Shown here piece by piece: positions 39,259 to 48,267 of a stretch of 64,000 nt of DNA. The translations under genes were made by a program, and so were the position numbers. Location of the stretch: contig NZ_CP043930.1 in the NCBI RefSeq assembly GCF_009720525.1, positions 2,019,501-2,083,500 on the forward strand, read 5' to 3'. A model generated the notes under the pieces. The model made no database searches. It was given only the letters and a program-made list of their open reading frames with translations, and had not been told where the DNA came from. The first letter of the stretch is position 1. Each line of letters starts with the position of its first letter. Origin of the DNA: Gimesia benthica. GTDB taxonomy: Bacteria > Planctomycetota > Planctomycetia > Planctomycetales > Planctomycetaceae.

Positions 39259-39677
39259 CTTCGCCTTCCATTGCTCACATTCTGACCTGCCCGGCCGAAA
39301 ACACAGTCGCACTATAGATTTCCAGCGCTGCGCGGGCTGAACCCAGAGTTTGTCGATCCATCAGAACCGGGCTTCGTCCCCTGATGAAATCCAGGAAAAC
39401 ATCCGACCTGCACCTGCCTCCAACGCCCCTGCTGCCTGTCTCCCCCGGATCAACTTAATCTTATACGCTGCAGACATTTATCTCCAGCCGTTTTTTACCT
39501 CTTTAAGTGAAAGTCGCTAAATCCCGCAGCGTCACAGACTCGATAATATCCCAAAGGGGGCATTCTCAGATTCCTCCTGTTGCCCGCTCTGTTCCTACGC
39601 TAAAATAGCAGCAGTCAGCTGACGCTTTTCGACAAATTCCACCCCCACACCAAGAGAATTGAGGTTTCGGGACCTTC
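39259..39677. other. 419-base intergenic region
   Basis: No gene is supported. A ten-base palindrome GTCAGCTGAC lies near 39614-39623, about 55 bases before the VWA gene, and a GAGG ribosome-binding site precedes that gene. The region should hold divergent promoters for the DCC/sulfatase pair and the VWA gene; I cannot place them. Confidence 0.35.
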
Positions 39678-40655
39678 ATGCACCAGAGCCAGCCACAATC
39701 TGGTACCCAATCACGCTGGAATCAGGGCCTCGGTGTCTCCACACTGGCGCACCTGATTCTCATCGGAGGGCTCTCTTTGCTGGTGGCTGAAGAGGTGGAT
39801 TCTCTGAATTTGACTTCCCAGACTGCGATCGAGACCCGCTGGTCGCCCACCCGGGAGGAAGTCGACCCCACCGTCATCGATCTCACGCCGGTCACATACA
39901 AACAGGAAGAATCATCCAGTGCGGCCGTCAATTCGCCGCTCCCTCAGATGGCGGATCGGACTGCCGCTCCCGACCGGGAATCCCTCTCTTCCCGATATAA
40001 TGGTCCTCTGCCACAAAGCACGCAGTTCGAAGAATCACCCACGACGAAGCATGCCGCCGACATTGTTGGCGCACTCTTAACCTCCGATGCCATCGGCGGG
40101 GCCACATCCGGTTCAGGAAATGGAACGGGAAACGGCAACTTCTTTGGCATTAATCCCAAGAGCAAGAAAATAGTCTATGTGGTCGACTCATCCAAAAGTA
40201 TGAACTTTCCCCATGAAAGTGAGGGCAAAACCCGCCTGGGACGTGTGAAGCTGGAACTCGCCCGGGCAATTCTCTCTATGGATGAACAGCAGGAATTCTT
40301 TGTCATCTTCTTCAGCGATGTGGCCATCCCCATGCCGTCCAACCGGCTTCAGCCCGCTACGAAGCAGGCCAAGTCCCGCTATCTCAACTGGGTCGCACGC
40401 GTGCCGGGTGTCGGCAGAACAGAACCACTAGAAGCCCTGCTGCTCGCCCTCAGACTCCAACCGGATACGATCTACTTCCTCACGGATGGCCAGTTCAACA
40501 TCGCTGACGTCAAGACCTTCAACACGGTGGTCGACAACGCAGGCTTGAACAAACGCGTGACCGTCAACGGAATCTGCTTCGGTAATCGGGAAGGCGAGAA
40601 ACTGTTACGCGAACTCGCTGAAAACAACTCGGGCGCTTATACCTTCATTCCCTGA
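39678..40655 (+). CDS. Membrane-anchored VWA-domain protein
   Basis: The 325-residue protein has one N-terminal membrane segment (VSTLAHLILIGGLSLLVA), a polar linker of about 100 residues, a Gly/Ser/Asn-rich hinge (GGATSGSGNGTGNGN), then a von Willebrand A domain from about 163. The metal-ion-dependent adhesion site is intact in its first part (D170-x-S172-x-S174 in VVDSSKSM), with a later TDG in YFLTDGQF. Short VWA domains of this type are common in planctomycetes. A role in protein-protein or adhesion contacts in the periplasm is inferred. It appears monocistronic. Confidence 0.85.
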   Translation: MHQSQPQSGTQSRWNQGLGVSTLAHLILIGGLSLLVAEEVDSLNLTSQTAIETRWSPTREEVDPTVIDLTPVTYKQEESSSAAVNSPLPQMADRTAAPDRESLSSRYNGPLPQSTQFEESPTTKHAADIVGALLTSDAIGGATSGSGNGTGNGNFFGINPKSKKIVYVVDSSKSMNFPHESEGKTRLGRVKLELARAILSMDEQQEFFVIFFSDVAIPMPSNRLQPATKQAKSRYLNWVARVPGVGRTEPLEALLLALRLQPDTIYFLTDGQFNIADVKTFNTVVDNAGLNKRVTVNGICFGNREGEKLLRELAENNSGAYTFIP

Positions 40656-40945
40656 GACGCCTCACCTGGGCAACATGTATACAGTGAATGACCCCTTTCC
40701 AGCCTGTTGAACGCTCTCCGTTCACTAAGTCTTTACAGAATAATGCCTTTTGGAATATTATTCCCTTTTGCTTGAATTCGCGCATTTTTCTGCGTGGGTT
40801 TTTCAACCTTTCTCCGCCATTGTTTGATGTCAGTAATTAAGCTGCATTACTTACAATAAGCTTTCTCAAGCTGAACCATCAGGCTCTGTCTGATGCATAC
40901 AAATTAATTGACAGCGGCGTATCACAACCTGGATCTCAAACAAGA

Positions 40946-43900
40946 ATGAATTCAACTGTCACGGCTGAAAACAGTGCTCGCGCTCACGGTGGACGCAAAG
41001 GAACATTAAATTCCCCTTCCTTCCTGGCGTTACTGGCCACCCAGTTTCTGGGAGCCATGAACGACAACATGTTCCGCTGGTTCATTATCCCCATCGGAAA
41101 ACCGGAGATCGGAGATGCGGAAGCCCTCTCCCTGGGACTGGCCTGTTTCACGCTCCCATACCTGCTGCTGGCCAGCGTCGCCGGTTATCTCGCCGACCGC
41201 TTCAGCAAACGGACGGTGATCATTGCCTGTAAGGTAGCCGAAATCCTCATCATGATTCTCGGCATCTGGGCGATTCAGATCGGGAATATTTATCTGCTCT
41301 TTTCGATCGTGGCCCTGATGGGCTGCCAGAGCGCGCTGTTCGGTCCGGCCAAGTTCGGCAGTATCCCTGAAATGCTCCGCGACAACCGACTCTCCCGCGG
41401 CAACGGTCTGATGGGACTGATTACCGTCGTCTCCTCCGCCCTCGGCTTCATCGCCGGTAATTATCTGTACTACATCACCCAACCCAGTCTGGAAAATCCC
41501 GGTACCTTCTCCGATATTCAGATCGCCGCCTTCGCACTGATTGGTGTCGCTGCCCTGGGAACCCTGGTCAGCCTGAAGATCCGCAAGCTGCCCGCGGCAG
41601 CTCCTACACGCGAATTCCCCTACAATCCAGCCAAAGAAACCTGGCACCAGATGCAGTTACTCCGCAGCAGTACGCCTCTGCTCCGCACCGCTCTGGGGGT
41701 CGCCTTCTTCTGGATGCTGGCTTCACTGGCACAAATGAACGTCGATACCTACGGCATCAATGAACTGCAGCTGACACAGAAAGACATCGGTCCTCTGCTG
41801 GGCATCCTTGTGTTCGGTGTCGCGCTGGGAAGTATCCTCGCCGGGATCTGGTCTTCCGGACGCATCGAGCTGGGCATCGTCCCCCTGGGTGCTGCGGGCA
41901 TCGTTTTGACCTCTCTGATGCTGTTCTTCACCGGCAACAGTGTGGGACCGGGAGCCGAAAACGCCACCAGCCTGCACTACTCCCTGTCGCTGCTCTGGCT
42001 CTTCCTGCTCGGCGTCAGTTCGGGACTGTTCGACATTCCGTTGGAGACATTCCTCCAGCACCGCAGTGACGTAGAAACGCGCGGCAGTGTCCTGGCAGCC
42101 GCGAACTTCCTTGCATTCGCCTTCATTCTCGTCGCTTCGTTTGCCTTCTGGGTCATGCAGAAACACCTCGAACTGTCGGCCAGTCAGATTTTCATGGTCC
42201 TGGGCCTGCTCACAATACCGGTCGGGATTTACATCTTCAAACTGCTCCCCAACGCCACCATCCGCTTCATGGTCTGGCTCGTCAGCTGCACGGTTTACAA
42301 GCTGCGGGTGAAGGGTCTTAAGAATCTTCCCAAGAAAGGGGGCGCCCTGCTGGTTGCCAACCACGTCTCCTGGCTGGATGGCATCTTTCTGATTCTGACC
42401 TCCACACGTCCCGTTAGAATGATCGCCTACTCCACCTACGTTGAAGCGCCCTGGGTCGCCTGGCTCTCACGCCTGTATAACACGATCCCCATCAACGTGG
42501 AAGACGGCCCCAAAGCACTTATGAAATCAATCAAATCCGCGAGAAATGCCATTGAAAATGGCGAATTAGTCTGTATCTTCGCGGAAGGAAAGTTAACCCG
42601 TTCGGGATATCTGCAACCGTTTCAATCCGGCCTGATGAAAATCATTAAAGGCACTGGTGCTCCCGTCATCCCTGTCTATATCGATGAGTTGTGGGGAAGC
42701 ATCTTCAGTTTTCATGGCGGAAAGTTTTTCTGGAAAAAACCCAGGCGGTGGCCCTACCCGGTTTCAATTCGATTTGGAAAGCCCGTTCTCCATCCGGAAA
42801 ACGAAAAGCACGTCCAGCGAGTCGTACAGAACCTGGGAGTTGATGCCGCCAATTTTCGAAAGACGTACCAAATGATTCCACCACGACTGTTTTTGAGAAA
42901 ATGTAAAAGTCAGCGATTCCAGCTCAAAGTCTCTGACTCCATGGGTGACGAACGCACTGGAGGCATGCTGCTCACCGGCGCACTCGTCCTCAGACGCCTG
43001 CTCAACAAGTTTGTACTCAAACCAGATGAAAAGATGGTCGGCGTCCTGCTGCCGCCTTCAGTCGGCGGTTGTGCCGTCAACGCCAGTCTCGCGATCTCAG
43101 GTCGGGTACCCATCAATCTCAATTACACTCTCTCAGACAGCGACATTAATTACTGTATTCAGGAAGCCGGTATCAAAACCGTGCTCACCAGCCAGAAGTT
43201 CCTGGAAAAACGTCCCATCGAAATGGACGCCAACGTGGTCCTGCTGGATGACCTCAAAACCAAGGTCACACTCTGGGATAAACTCGTCAGCATGTTCCAG
43301 GCATTCGTCGTTCCCGCCTGGATCATCGAACGTATCATCGGACTGCATCGCGTCAAATCGGATGATCTCAGTACGGTAATTTTCACTTCCGGTTCGACCG
43401 GGCTTCCCAAAGGGGTGATGCTCTCCCACCACAACATTATCTCGAATATCAACTCTGCCGACGATCTGCTTCAGCTCTCGCAGAAGGATTGCATCCTGGG
43501 AATCCTCCCCTTCTTCCATTCGTTCGGCTACACGATTTCACTCTGGATGCCTTTCGTCAGAAAAATGCGTTCCTGCTACCACTTCAATCCGACCGATGCC
43601 CGCACCGTCGGCAAAATGATCGAAAAATACAAGGCAACACTTTTCGCCACCACACCGACCTTCCTCAGGCACTACCTCAAACGCTGCACCAAAGAGCAGT
43701 TTGCCTCGATGGATGTCGTCATCACGGGTGCCGAAAAACTGCCCCAGAGTCTCGCCCGGGAATTCGAAGAAAAATTCGGTATCTTCCCCACTGAAGGCTA
43801 CGGTACCACCGAACTCTCCCCCGTCGCAGCAGTGAATGTTCCCCCCAGCCGCCAGTTGGATCCGGATGAAGTCTCTGCGAAACCGGGAACCGTTGGTCGG

Positions 43901-44473
43901 CCCATCCCCTGCGTCATGGCCAAAACAGTCAACCCCGAAACGATGGAAGATCTTCCGGATGGTGAAGAGGGACTTCTCTTCATCAAGGGGCCCAACGTCA
44001 TGAAAGGGTATCTCAACAATCCCGAGAAAACCGCAGAGGTCATCATTGATGGCTGGTACAACACGGGGGACATCGCCACGATCGATGAAGATGGTTTCAT
44101 CGCCATCACCGGTCGGCAGACTCGCTTCTCCAAAATTGGGGGAGAGATGGTACCACATCTCAGAATCGAAGAAATCATCACCGGCATCGTCAGCGATCCT
44201 GATGCGGAAGAAGCCGAGGTCGAAGTCGCAGTCACCGCCGTTCCCGATGCACGCAAAGGAGAACGGCTCATCGTCCTGCATAAACATTTGAACAAATCGG
44301 TCGATGAAATCCTCAAAGAACTGGCACAGTCAGGTATTCCCAATCTCTGGCTGCCCTCCAGCGACAGTTTCCTCGAAGTCGAAACCATCCCACTCCTGGG
44401 AACCGGGAAACTCGATCTGGCACGCATCAAACTGCTCGCCTGCGAGGCCTTTCCTGTCGAAGTCGCCAGCTAA
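40946..44473 (+). CDS. aas: Fused LplT-like transporter / PlsC acyltransferase / acyl-ACP synthetase (Aas type)
   Basis: The 1175-residue protein joins three activities. About 15-425 is a 12-span MFS transporter like the lysophospholipid flippase LplT (FLALLATQFLGAMNDNMFRWF). About 440-640 is a PlsC/LPLAT acyltransferase with NHVSWLDG (H473-x4-D478) and FAEGKLTRSG. About 650-1170 is an AMP-forming ligase with FTSGSTGLPKG, GYGTTE and YNTGDIATIDEDG...SKIGGE. Together they would import lysophospholipid and re-acylate it using fatty acids activated on ACP. In E. coli these are two proteins, LplT and Aas, encoded side by side. The gene stands alone, 290 bases from the VWA gene. Confidence 0.93.
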   Translation: MNSTVTAENSARAHGGRKGTLNSPSFLALLATQFLGAMNDNMFRWFIIPIGKPEIGDAEALSLGLACFTLPYLLLASVAGYLADRFSKRTVIIACKVAEILIMILGIWAIQIGNIYLLFSIVALMGCQSALFGPAKFGSIPEMLRDNRLSRGNGLMGLITVVSSALGFIAGNYLYYITQPSLENPGTFSDIQIAAFALIGVAALGTLVSLKIRKLPAAAPTREFPYNPAKETWHQMQLLRSSTPLLRTALGVAFFWMLASLAQMNVDTYGINELQLTQKDIGPLLGILVFGVALGSILAGIWSSGRIELGIVPLGAAGIVLTSLMLFFTGNSVGPGAENATSLHYSLSLLWLFLLGVSSGLFDIPLETFLQHRSDVETRGSVLAAANFLAFAFILVASFAFWVMQKHLELSASQIFMVLGLLTIPVGIYIFKLLPNATIRFMVWLVSCTVYKLRVKGLKNLPKKGGALLVANHVSWLDGIFLILTSTRPVRMIAYSTYVEAPWVAWLSRLYNTIPINVEDGPKALMKSIKSARNAIENGELVCIFAEGKLTRSGYLQPFQSGLMKIIKGTGAPVIPVYIDELWGSIFSFHGGKFFWKKPRRWPYPVSIRFGKPVLHPENEKHVQRVVQNLGVDAANFRKTYQMIPPRLFLRKCKSQRFQLKVSDSMGDERTGGMLLTGALVLRRLLNKFVLKPDEKMVGVLLPPSVGGCAVNASLAISGRVPINLNYTLSDSDINYCIQEAGIKTVLTSQKFLEKRPIEMDANVVLLDDLKTKVTLWDKLVSMFQAFVVPAWIIERIIGLHRVKSDDLSTVIFTSGSTGLPKGVMLSHHNIISNINSADDLLQLSQKDCILGILPFFHSFGYTISLWMPFVRKMRSCYHFNPTDARTVGKMIEKYKATLFATTPTFLRHYLKRCTKEQFASMDVVITGAEKLPQSLAREFEEKFGIFPTEGYGTTELSPVAAVNVPPSRQLDPDEVSAKPGTVGRPIPCVMAKTVNPETMEDLPDGEEGLLFIKGPNVMKGYLNNPEKTAEVIIDGWYNTGDIATIDEDGFIAITGRQTRFSKIGGEMVPHLRIEEIITGIVSDPDAEEAEVEVAVTAVPDARKGERLIVLHKHLNKSVDEILKELAQSGIPNLWLPSSDSFLEVETIPLLGTGKLDLARIKLLACEAFPVEVAS

Positions 44474-44834
44474 GTCGGATTACACAATCACCGCTGAAAT
44501 CCCGGATTCGCACGCTCACAACGTGCGACCGGAAATCAGCCGGTGAACAGCGAGAGGCAACTTTCACTTTTTTTCATAATCATTTCCCGACTGTCCACCT
44601 GAAACGACTTCCTGCAAACACCTCTCGCGTAAGCCTCTTCTTTGTAAAGCCTTACCATTACACATCAATTGACACTGATCTCTGAAATTTGACTCTTTTT
44701 TTCCTTTATATGTAAATTATCCTGTTAGGAATAAGGGTCATAAGAGTCCATTAGTGTATAGAGCGGGCCAGCTTGTGGAGAAATTCCCCTTAAAGTTACC
44801 CGTTATGTAATCAAAGATGTGAGGAAAAGCAGGC
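44474..44834. other. 361-base region upstream of lexA
   Basis: No gene is supported. It contains a stem with CCGG and TCGCACG arms facing CGTGCGA and CCGG (about 44503-44532), an AT-rich stretch, and a candidate promoter at 44689-44718. I found neither the CTGT-N8-ACAG nor the GAAC-N4-GTTC LexA box. Confidence 0.45.
44689..44718 (+). promoter_or_regulatory. Possible sigma-70-type promoter of lexA
   Basis: TTGACT (44689-44694) is followed after 18 bases by TAAATT (44713-44718), a plausible -35/-10 pair in an AT-rich stretch, about 116 bases upstream of the lexA start. It was chosen by eye and is unverified. Confidence 0.3.
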
Positions 44835-45440
44835 ATGATTGACCATAAAGTCAAGCTGACAGAACGCCAACAGGCTATTTACCAGTTTCTAAAAGATAAG
44901 ATTATTAACCGTGGCTATGGCCCCACAGTCCGTGAGATCGGCGATGCATTCGATATTCGCTCTCCCAACGGCGTCATGGGACACCTCAAGGCACTTGAGC
45001 GTAAAGGACTGATCAAACGCAAGTCACATATCTCGCGTTCGATTCAACTCTGCGACAATGCCCAGAAGCCGGCCAATATCCATCTGGCAGGATCGCTGCA
45101 GGCGGGTGCCCCGATTGGCACAACCATGGGTGATTCACAAGTCGATTTCAGCTCCCTGTTTGAATCGGGCGACAACTTCTGTCTGAAAGTCAAAGGGACT
45201 TCCATGATCGAAGCCCAGATTCAGGATGGCGACTACGTGATCGTCAAAAAACAGGACACCTGCCAGCAGGGTGAAATCGTGGTTGCCCTCGTTGACCAGC
45301 AGGAAGCAACGCTGAAACGCTTCTACCAGGAAGCAGATCGCGTGCGGCTGGAACCTGCCAACTCGAGCATGGCCCCCATTTATTCCAACAATGTCCAGAT
45401 TCTGGGCGTTGTCAAAGGGGTCATCCGGAAGTTCGTTTAA
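44835..45440 (+). CDS. lexA: LexA repressor
   Basis: The 201-residue protein is a full-length LexA. The winged-helix N-terminus is KLTERQQAIYQFLKDKIINRGYGPTVREIGDAFDI, and its recognition helix reads SPNGVMGHLKALERKG. The self-cleavage bond is A90-G91 (LQAGAPIG). The catalytic dyad is S123 (GTSM) and K161 (ATLKRF). It represses SOS genes and is inactivated by RecA-stimulated self-cleavage. A GAGGAAAAGCAGGC site precedes the ATG. Its last four bases overlap those of the convergent DinB-fold gene. The operator sequence used by this organism is not evident. Confidence 0.95.
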   Translation: MIDHKVKLTERQQAIYQFLKDKIINRGYGPTVREIGDAFDIRSPNGVMGHLKALERKGLIKRKSHISRSIQLCDNAQKPANIHLAGSLQAGAPIGTTMGDSQVDFSSLFESGDNFCLKVKGTSMIEAQIQDGDYVIVKKQDTCQQGEIVVALVDQQEATLKRFYQEADRVRLEPANSSMAPIYSNNVQILGVVKGVIRKFV

Positions 45441-46015
45441 TCGACTTCTCCAGAAGAGATCTGGTTTTCCTGTGCCATTTCCTGGCGTGCTAACGTGATC
45501 AGCATGCTGTCGGGCAGACTTTCTGCGCCTGCCTGTCGCAGCATGTTGATCAGTTGCGCCGTCGTATATTGCGCATGCAGACATACATGCATCAGCACAT
45601 CCGACCGTCTGGTCTGATGCATTTGCCCCTTACCGGAGCTGGTGCTCTGTTTGCGGACGAACTGATCCAGATCGGCTTCACTCAACCCCTGCAGATACGC
45701 AATCCAGCGCTGCTCCAGTTCCCCCCATTTTTCTCTAAGCTCCTCCAGCGACTGAATCCCCCCTTCTCCCTGTTGATTTCCGGGCAACGCTCCCGGCAGG
45801 TCACCCGGTAACACGGGCGCCGTATCTCCCTGTAGCGCTTCCAGCCAGACATATTCGGCTGCATACAAATGCATCAGTGTTTTCCAGATCGATCCCTGGC
45901 CGATGGAAAATTCCTGACGTCTCTGTTCCTCAGACAGTCGTTGAGCCGATTCCAGCAAACTCTGATTAACCCAGCGGCGATGTGCGTGCAAACGTGAAAT
46001 CAGTCCCACAGCCAT
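45437..46015 (-). CDS. DinB-fold protein
   Basis: The 192-residue protein has the four-helix DinB/YfiT metalloenzyme-like layout. Potential metal-binding histidines occur in LISRLHAHRRWVNQSL, in TLMHLYAAEYVWLEALQG, and in LMHVCLHAQYTTAQLINMLRQAG. The group includes thiol-dependent transferases, but most members are uncharacterised. The name comes from a damage-inducible B. subtilis gene and does not imply DNA polymerase. A GGGGAG site precedes the ATG. It is convergent with lexA with a four-base overlap, so any SOS control would have to act from its own upstream region. Confidence 0.85.
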   Translation of the reverse strand: MAVGLISRLHAHRRWVNQSLLESAQRLSEEQRRQEFSIGQGSIWKTLMHLYAAEYVWLEALQGDTAPVLPGDLPGALPGNQQGEGGIQSLEELREKWGELEQRWIAYLQGLSEADLDQFVRKQSTSSGKGQMHQTRRSDVLMHVCLHAQYTTAQLINMLRQAGAESLPDSMLITLARQEMAQENQISSGEVD

Positions 46016-46293
46016 GAAATACTCCCCCTGAAACTAAATTGAGGCAGAGAACCACCTGAACCCCGCCGATACCTTCCCTGTCATTACTTGAGTGGAGCCG
46101 AAACACCGCCCACAGGTTCGGAAAACCTGTTTCGGGGCTGTTTTTTCCTAACACATATCCATCAAAGGGGATCTGCAAAAACTTCTACCAGCTTTTTAGG
46201 CGTTTTTTTCATTTAGATTGTTTCCCAGCACTTGAATTGCCGAAACTATTTTCTATCCTTATCCTATCTTGCAGGTAGAACTTACCGCAATTC

Positions 46294-46366
46294 GGGGGAT
46301 TAGCTCAGTTGGGAGAGCGTTTGGCTGGCAGCCAAAAGGTCACCGGTTCGAGCCCGGTATCCTCCA
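46294..46366 (+). tRNA. tRNA-Ala (anticodon GGC)
   Basis: A complete 73-base cloverleaf: acceptor GGGGGAT/ATCCTCC (one G-U), D-arm beginning TAGCTCAGTTGGGAGAGC, anticodon stem TTTGG/CCAAA with loop CTGGCAG (anticodon GGC), T-arm CCGG-TTCGAGC-CCGG and discriminator A. CCA is not encoded. A terminator follows. Confidence 0.95.
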
Positions 46367-46396
46367 CTCAGATGCTACTTCAAGTAGCCAACATTT

Positions 46397-46433
46397 AAAA
46401 ACCTTGTCCATACCGGGCAAGGTTTTTTTATTT
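46397..46433 (+). terminator. Rho-independent terminator of tRNA-Ala
   Basis: AAAACCTTG pairs with CAAGGTTTT and is followed by further Ts, about 30 bases after the tRNA. Confidence 0.8.
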
Positions 46434-46593
46434 CCCCTCACAATGCCCGGCCCTCCTCAGCTCATCACAACTCCGGTATCGCCTCTCTCACCCTAATAGT
46501 TACAATGCAGATACAGACCTTCTCAATCTCCCGAGAAGTCACAAGCTTCTCTTCTGCTTATACGACCTTTCACCTTTTTCAAAGCGTTTCTCC

Positions 46594-47241
46594 ATGCCGA
46601 ACAGGACCCCCGCAGTCGACGACTATCTAGCTGAGTTACAGCACTGGCAGATGGAAGCCACAGAGCTCAGAAAAATCCTGCTCAAGTCACCGCTGACTGA
46701 GGAACTGAAATGGCGCAGCCCCTGTTACACATTTCAGAACAGTAACGTCGTCATCCTGGGCTGCTTCAAAGATTTCTGCTCACTCAGTTTCTTCAAGGGT
46801 GCCCTGCTGAAAGATCCTGATCAGGTTCTCGCCAGGCCCGGCAAGAACTCGCGGGCTGCGCGGCTGATCCGGTTCACAACGCTGCAGGAAATCAATGATC
46901 TCGAACCGGTTGTGCAAAGCTACATCCTGGAAGCCATCGAGTTGGAGAAAGCAGGCCGTAAGGTAGATCTGCAACAGGAAGCGGTACCGGAGCTTCCTCA
47001 CGAACTGCAGGATCAATTCAACAGTAACCCAGCCTTGAAAAAGGCATTCGCGGCCCTCACGCCCGGCAGACAACGAGCCTACCTCATCCACTTTTCCGCA
47101 CCCAAACAATCCCAGACCCGCGTCTCTCGGATTGAAAAACTGACTCCACAGATCCTCGAGGGAAAAGGACTGCATGACTGCACCTGCGGACTCTCGCGGA
47201 AACTCCCCCGCTGTGATGGATCACATAAATCCCTGCGCTGA
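46594..47241 (+). CDS. YdeI-like (DUF1801/OmdA) protein with C-terminal CDGSH iron-sulfur motif
   Basis: The protein has 215 residues. About 5-125 is a DUF1801-type domain (ELKWRSPCYTFQNSNVVILGCFKDFCSLSFFKGALL), followed by the helical YdeI/OmdA region (NPALKKAFAALTPGRQRAYLIHFSAPKQSQTRVSRIEK). The last 20 residues read CTCGLSRKLPRCDGSH, which fits the CDGSH pattern C-x-C-x2-S-x3-P-x-C-D-G-S-H exactly, with its three Cys and one His as potential 2Fe-2S ligands. A cluster is inferred; a single CDGSH motif normally needs dimerisation. YdeI-family roles include cationic-peptide and stress phenotypes in Bacillus. The gene appears to stand alone after tRNA-Ala. Confidence 0.85.
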   Translation: MPNRTPAVDDYLAELQHWQMEATELRKILLKSPLTEELKWRSPCYTFQNSNVVILGCFKDFCSLSFFKGALLKDPDQVLARPGKNSRAARLIRFTTLQEINDLEPVVQSYILEAIELEKAGRKVDLQQEAVPELPHELQDQFNSNPALKKAFAALTPGRQRAYLIHFSAPKQSQTRVSRIEKLTPQILEGKGLHDCTCGLSRKLPRCDGSHKSLR

Positions 47242-47280
47242 AATTAATCTGCCTGATGATGGAGTTTCCAGGCTGCATAA

Positions 47281-47315
47281 TAAAACAGCCAGCAGAAAAT
47301 GACTTCTGCTGGCTG
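47281..47315 (-). terminator. Rho-independent terminator of the pilin-like gene
   Basis: CAGCCAGCAGAA and TTCTGCTGGCTG form a 12-base-pair stem. On the minus strand it is followed by TTTTATT. It lies about 50 bases past the pilin-like stop and could also act on the convergent YdeI-like gene. Confidence 0.75.
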
Positions 47316-47363
47316 ACATTCACACGTTCCAATTGATCTTGATCAGTGTTGCACACCTCTAAG

Positions 47364-47867
47364 TTAATTCTTGGGTGGAGCAACGACTCTCGGCTCTGGT
47401 TCCGGAGCCAGCATCGGTTCTCCAGGCTGACAGTGTGGACAATCGACGGCAGGCTCTTCAATCACTTCATCGGGCCTGCAGATTTCACAAGGCTGTTCGA
47501 CAGTTTCCTGCTGCAGTGGAATATCCTGGGAATAGCTGCCTCCGTAAGTCTGATTTCCATAGTTGCAGGCTGCGCCATTATAACCCAGCATCGCTGCCCC
47601 GCGAGGAGAAGTGCCGTAAGCAGACCCGGCATAAAATGCTTTGTACTTACCGAAATAGCTCCACGACTGAAATCCGGAATAAGCATAGGTCTGGTTCAAT
47701 GAAGACAGTGCATTTCCAATGTCATTAAATTCGGTAATGACTGCTGACTGCACATAGGTGAGACCGACGATCATCGCCAGTACTGCCACGGTCAGAATTA
47801 TGACCAGTTCGGCAGACAGCACGAAACCGCCTTCATCATTCCAGAACTGTTTAATACAACGACTCAT
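47364..47867 (-). CDS. Flp/TadE-like pilin-domain protein with Cys-rich, Pro-rich tail
   Basis: The 167-residue protein begins MSRCIKQFWNDEGGFVLSAELVIILTV: a short basic leader, then a Gly-Phe junction and a hydrophobic helix with Glu at about the +5 position, as in type IV/Flp prepilins and Tad pseudopilins. After the helix come an aromatic Gly/Tyr/Ser-rich segment (about 70-110) and a tail with CEIC and CPHC pairs and many Pro and Glu. Processing by a prepilin peptidase and export through a Tad system are inferred. No tad genes are nearby. Function is likely at the surface. Confidence 0.7.
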   Translation of the reverse strand: MSRCIKQFWNDEGGFVLSAELVIILTVAVLAMIVGLTYVQSAVITEFNDIGNALSSLNQTYAYSGFQSWSYFGKYKAFYAGSAYGTSPRGAAMLGYNGAACNYGNQTYGGSYSQDIPLQQETVEQPCEICRPDEVIEEPAVDCPHCQPGEPMLAPEPEPRVVAPPKN

Positions 47868-48226
47868 TTGAAGCTCCTTTTATTTTGATGTTCCGCGTTT
47901 CGATCGCAGTGAGTGATGAGTAATGGTTTGATATCTTCAGAAAATCACCTCGCCTGGCTGTCACAGTTCTCACTGATCATTCACAGGCTTCACAAGCGGG
48001 TCAGCCATTCATAGCCACAACCCGGGCTCTTATTTCCTCAGGGACACTTCCCTGTAACTGGCATTGATTCATGTAAGCAAAACGCCGATTGGCTAAAGCG
48101 GGAGAGGAAAGTTTCTCAGGCTTTCCTTTTCTGGCGAACGAGGCGGAACTCATTACCTCACTCACCGTAAAAAATCAGGGCAAACTCACCAGAAGTTCTC
48201 TCCGCTTCAGTCAATCAGTCATCGGT

Positions 48227-48267
48227 GGTCTCTCAGGTCACCGATTTGTGCAACGGTCTCTCAGGTC
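48227..48267. repeat. Short direct repeat (two 13-base units, 28-base period)
   Basis: GGTCTCTCAGGTC is present twice (48227-48239 and 48255-48267). The function is unknown; two tandem sites of this size could be a regulator-binding pair, or remnants of a duplication. Confidence 0.4.

Noticed and set aside
44689-44834. A classic SOS box upstream of lexA
   Set aside because: Neither CTGT-N8-ACAG nor GAAC-N4-GTTC is present; I did not force a match to a weaker palindrome.
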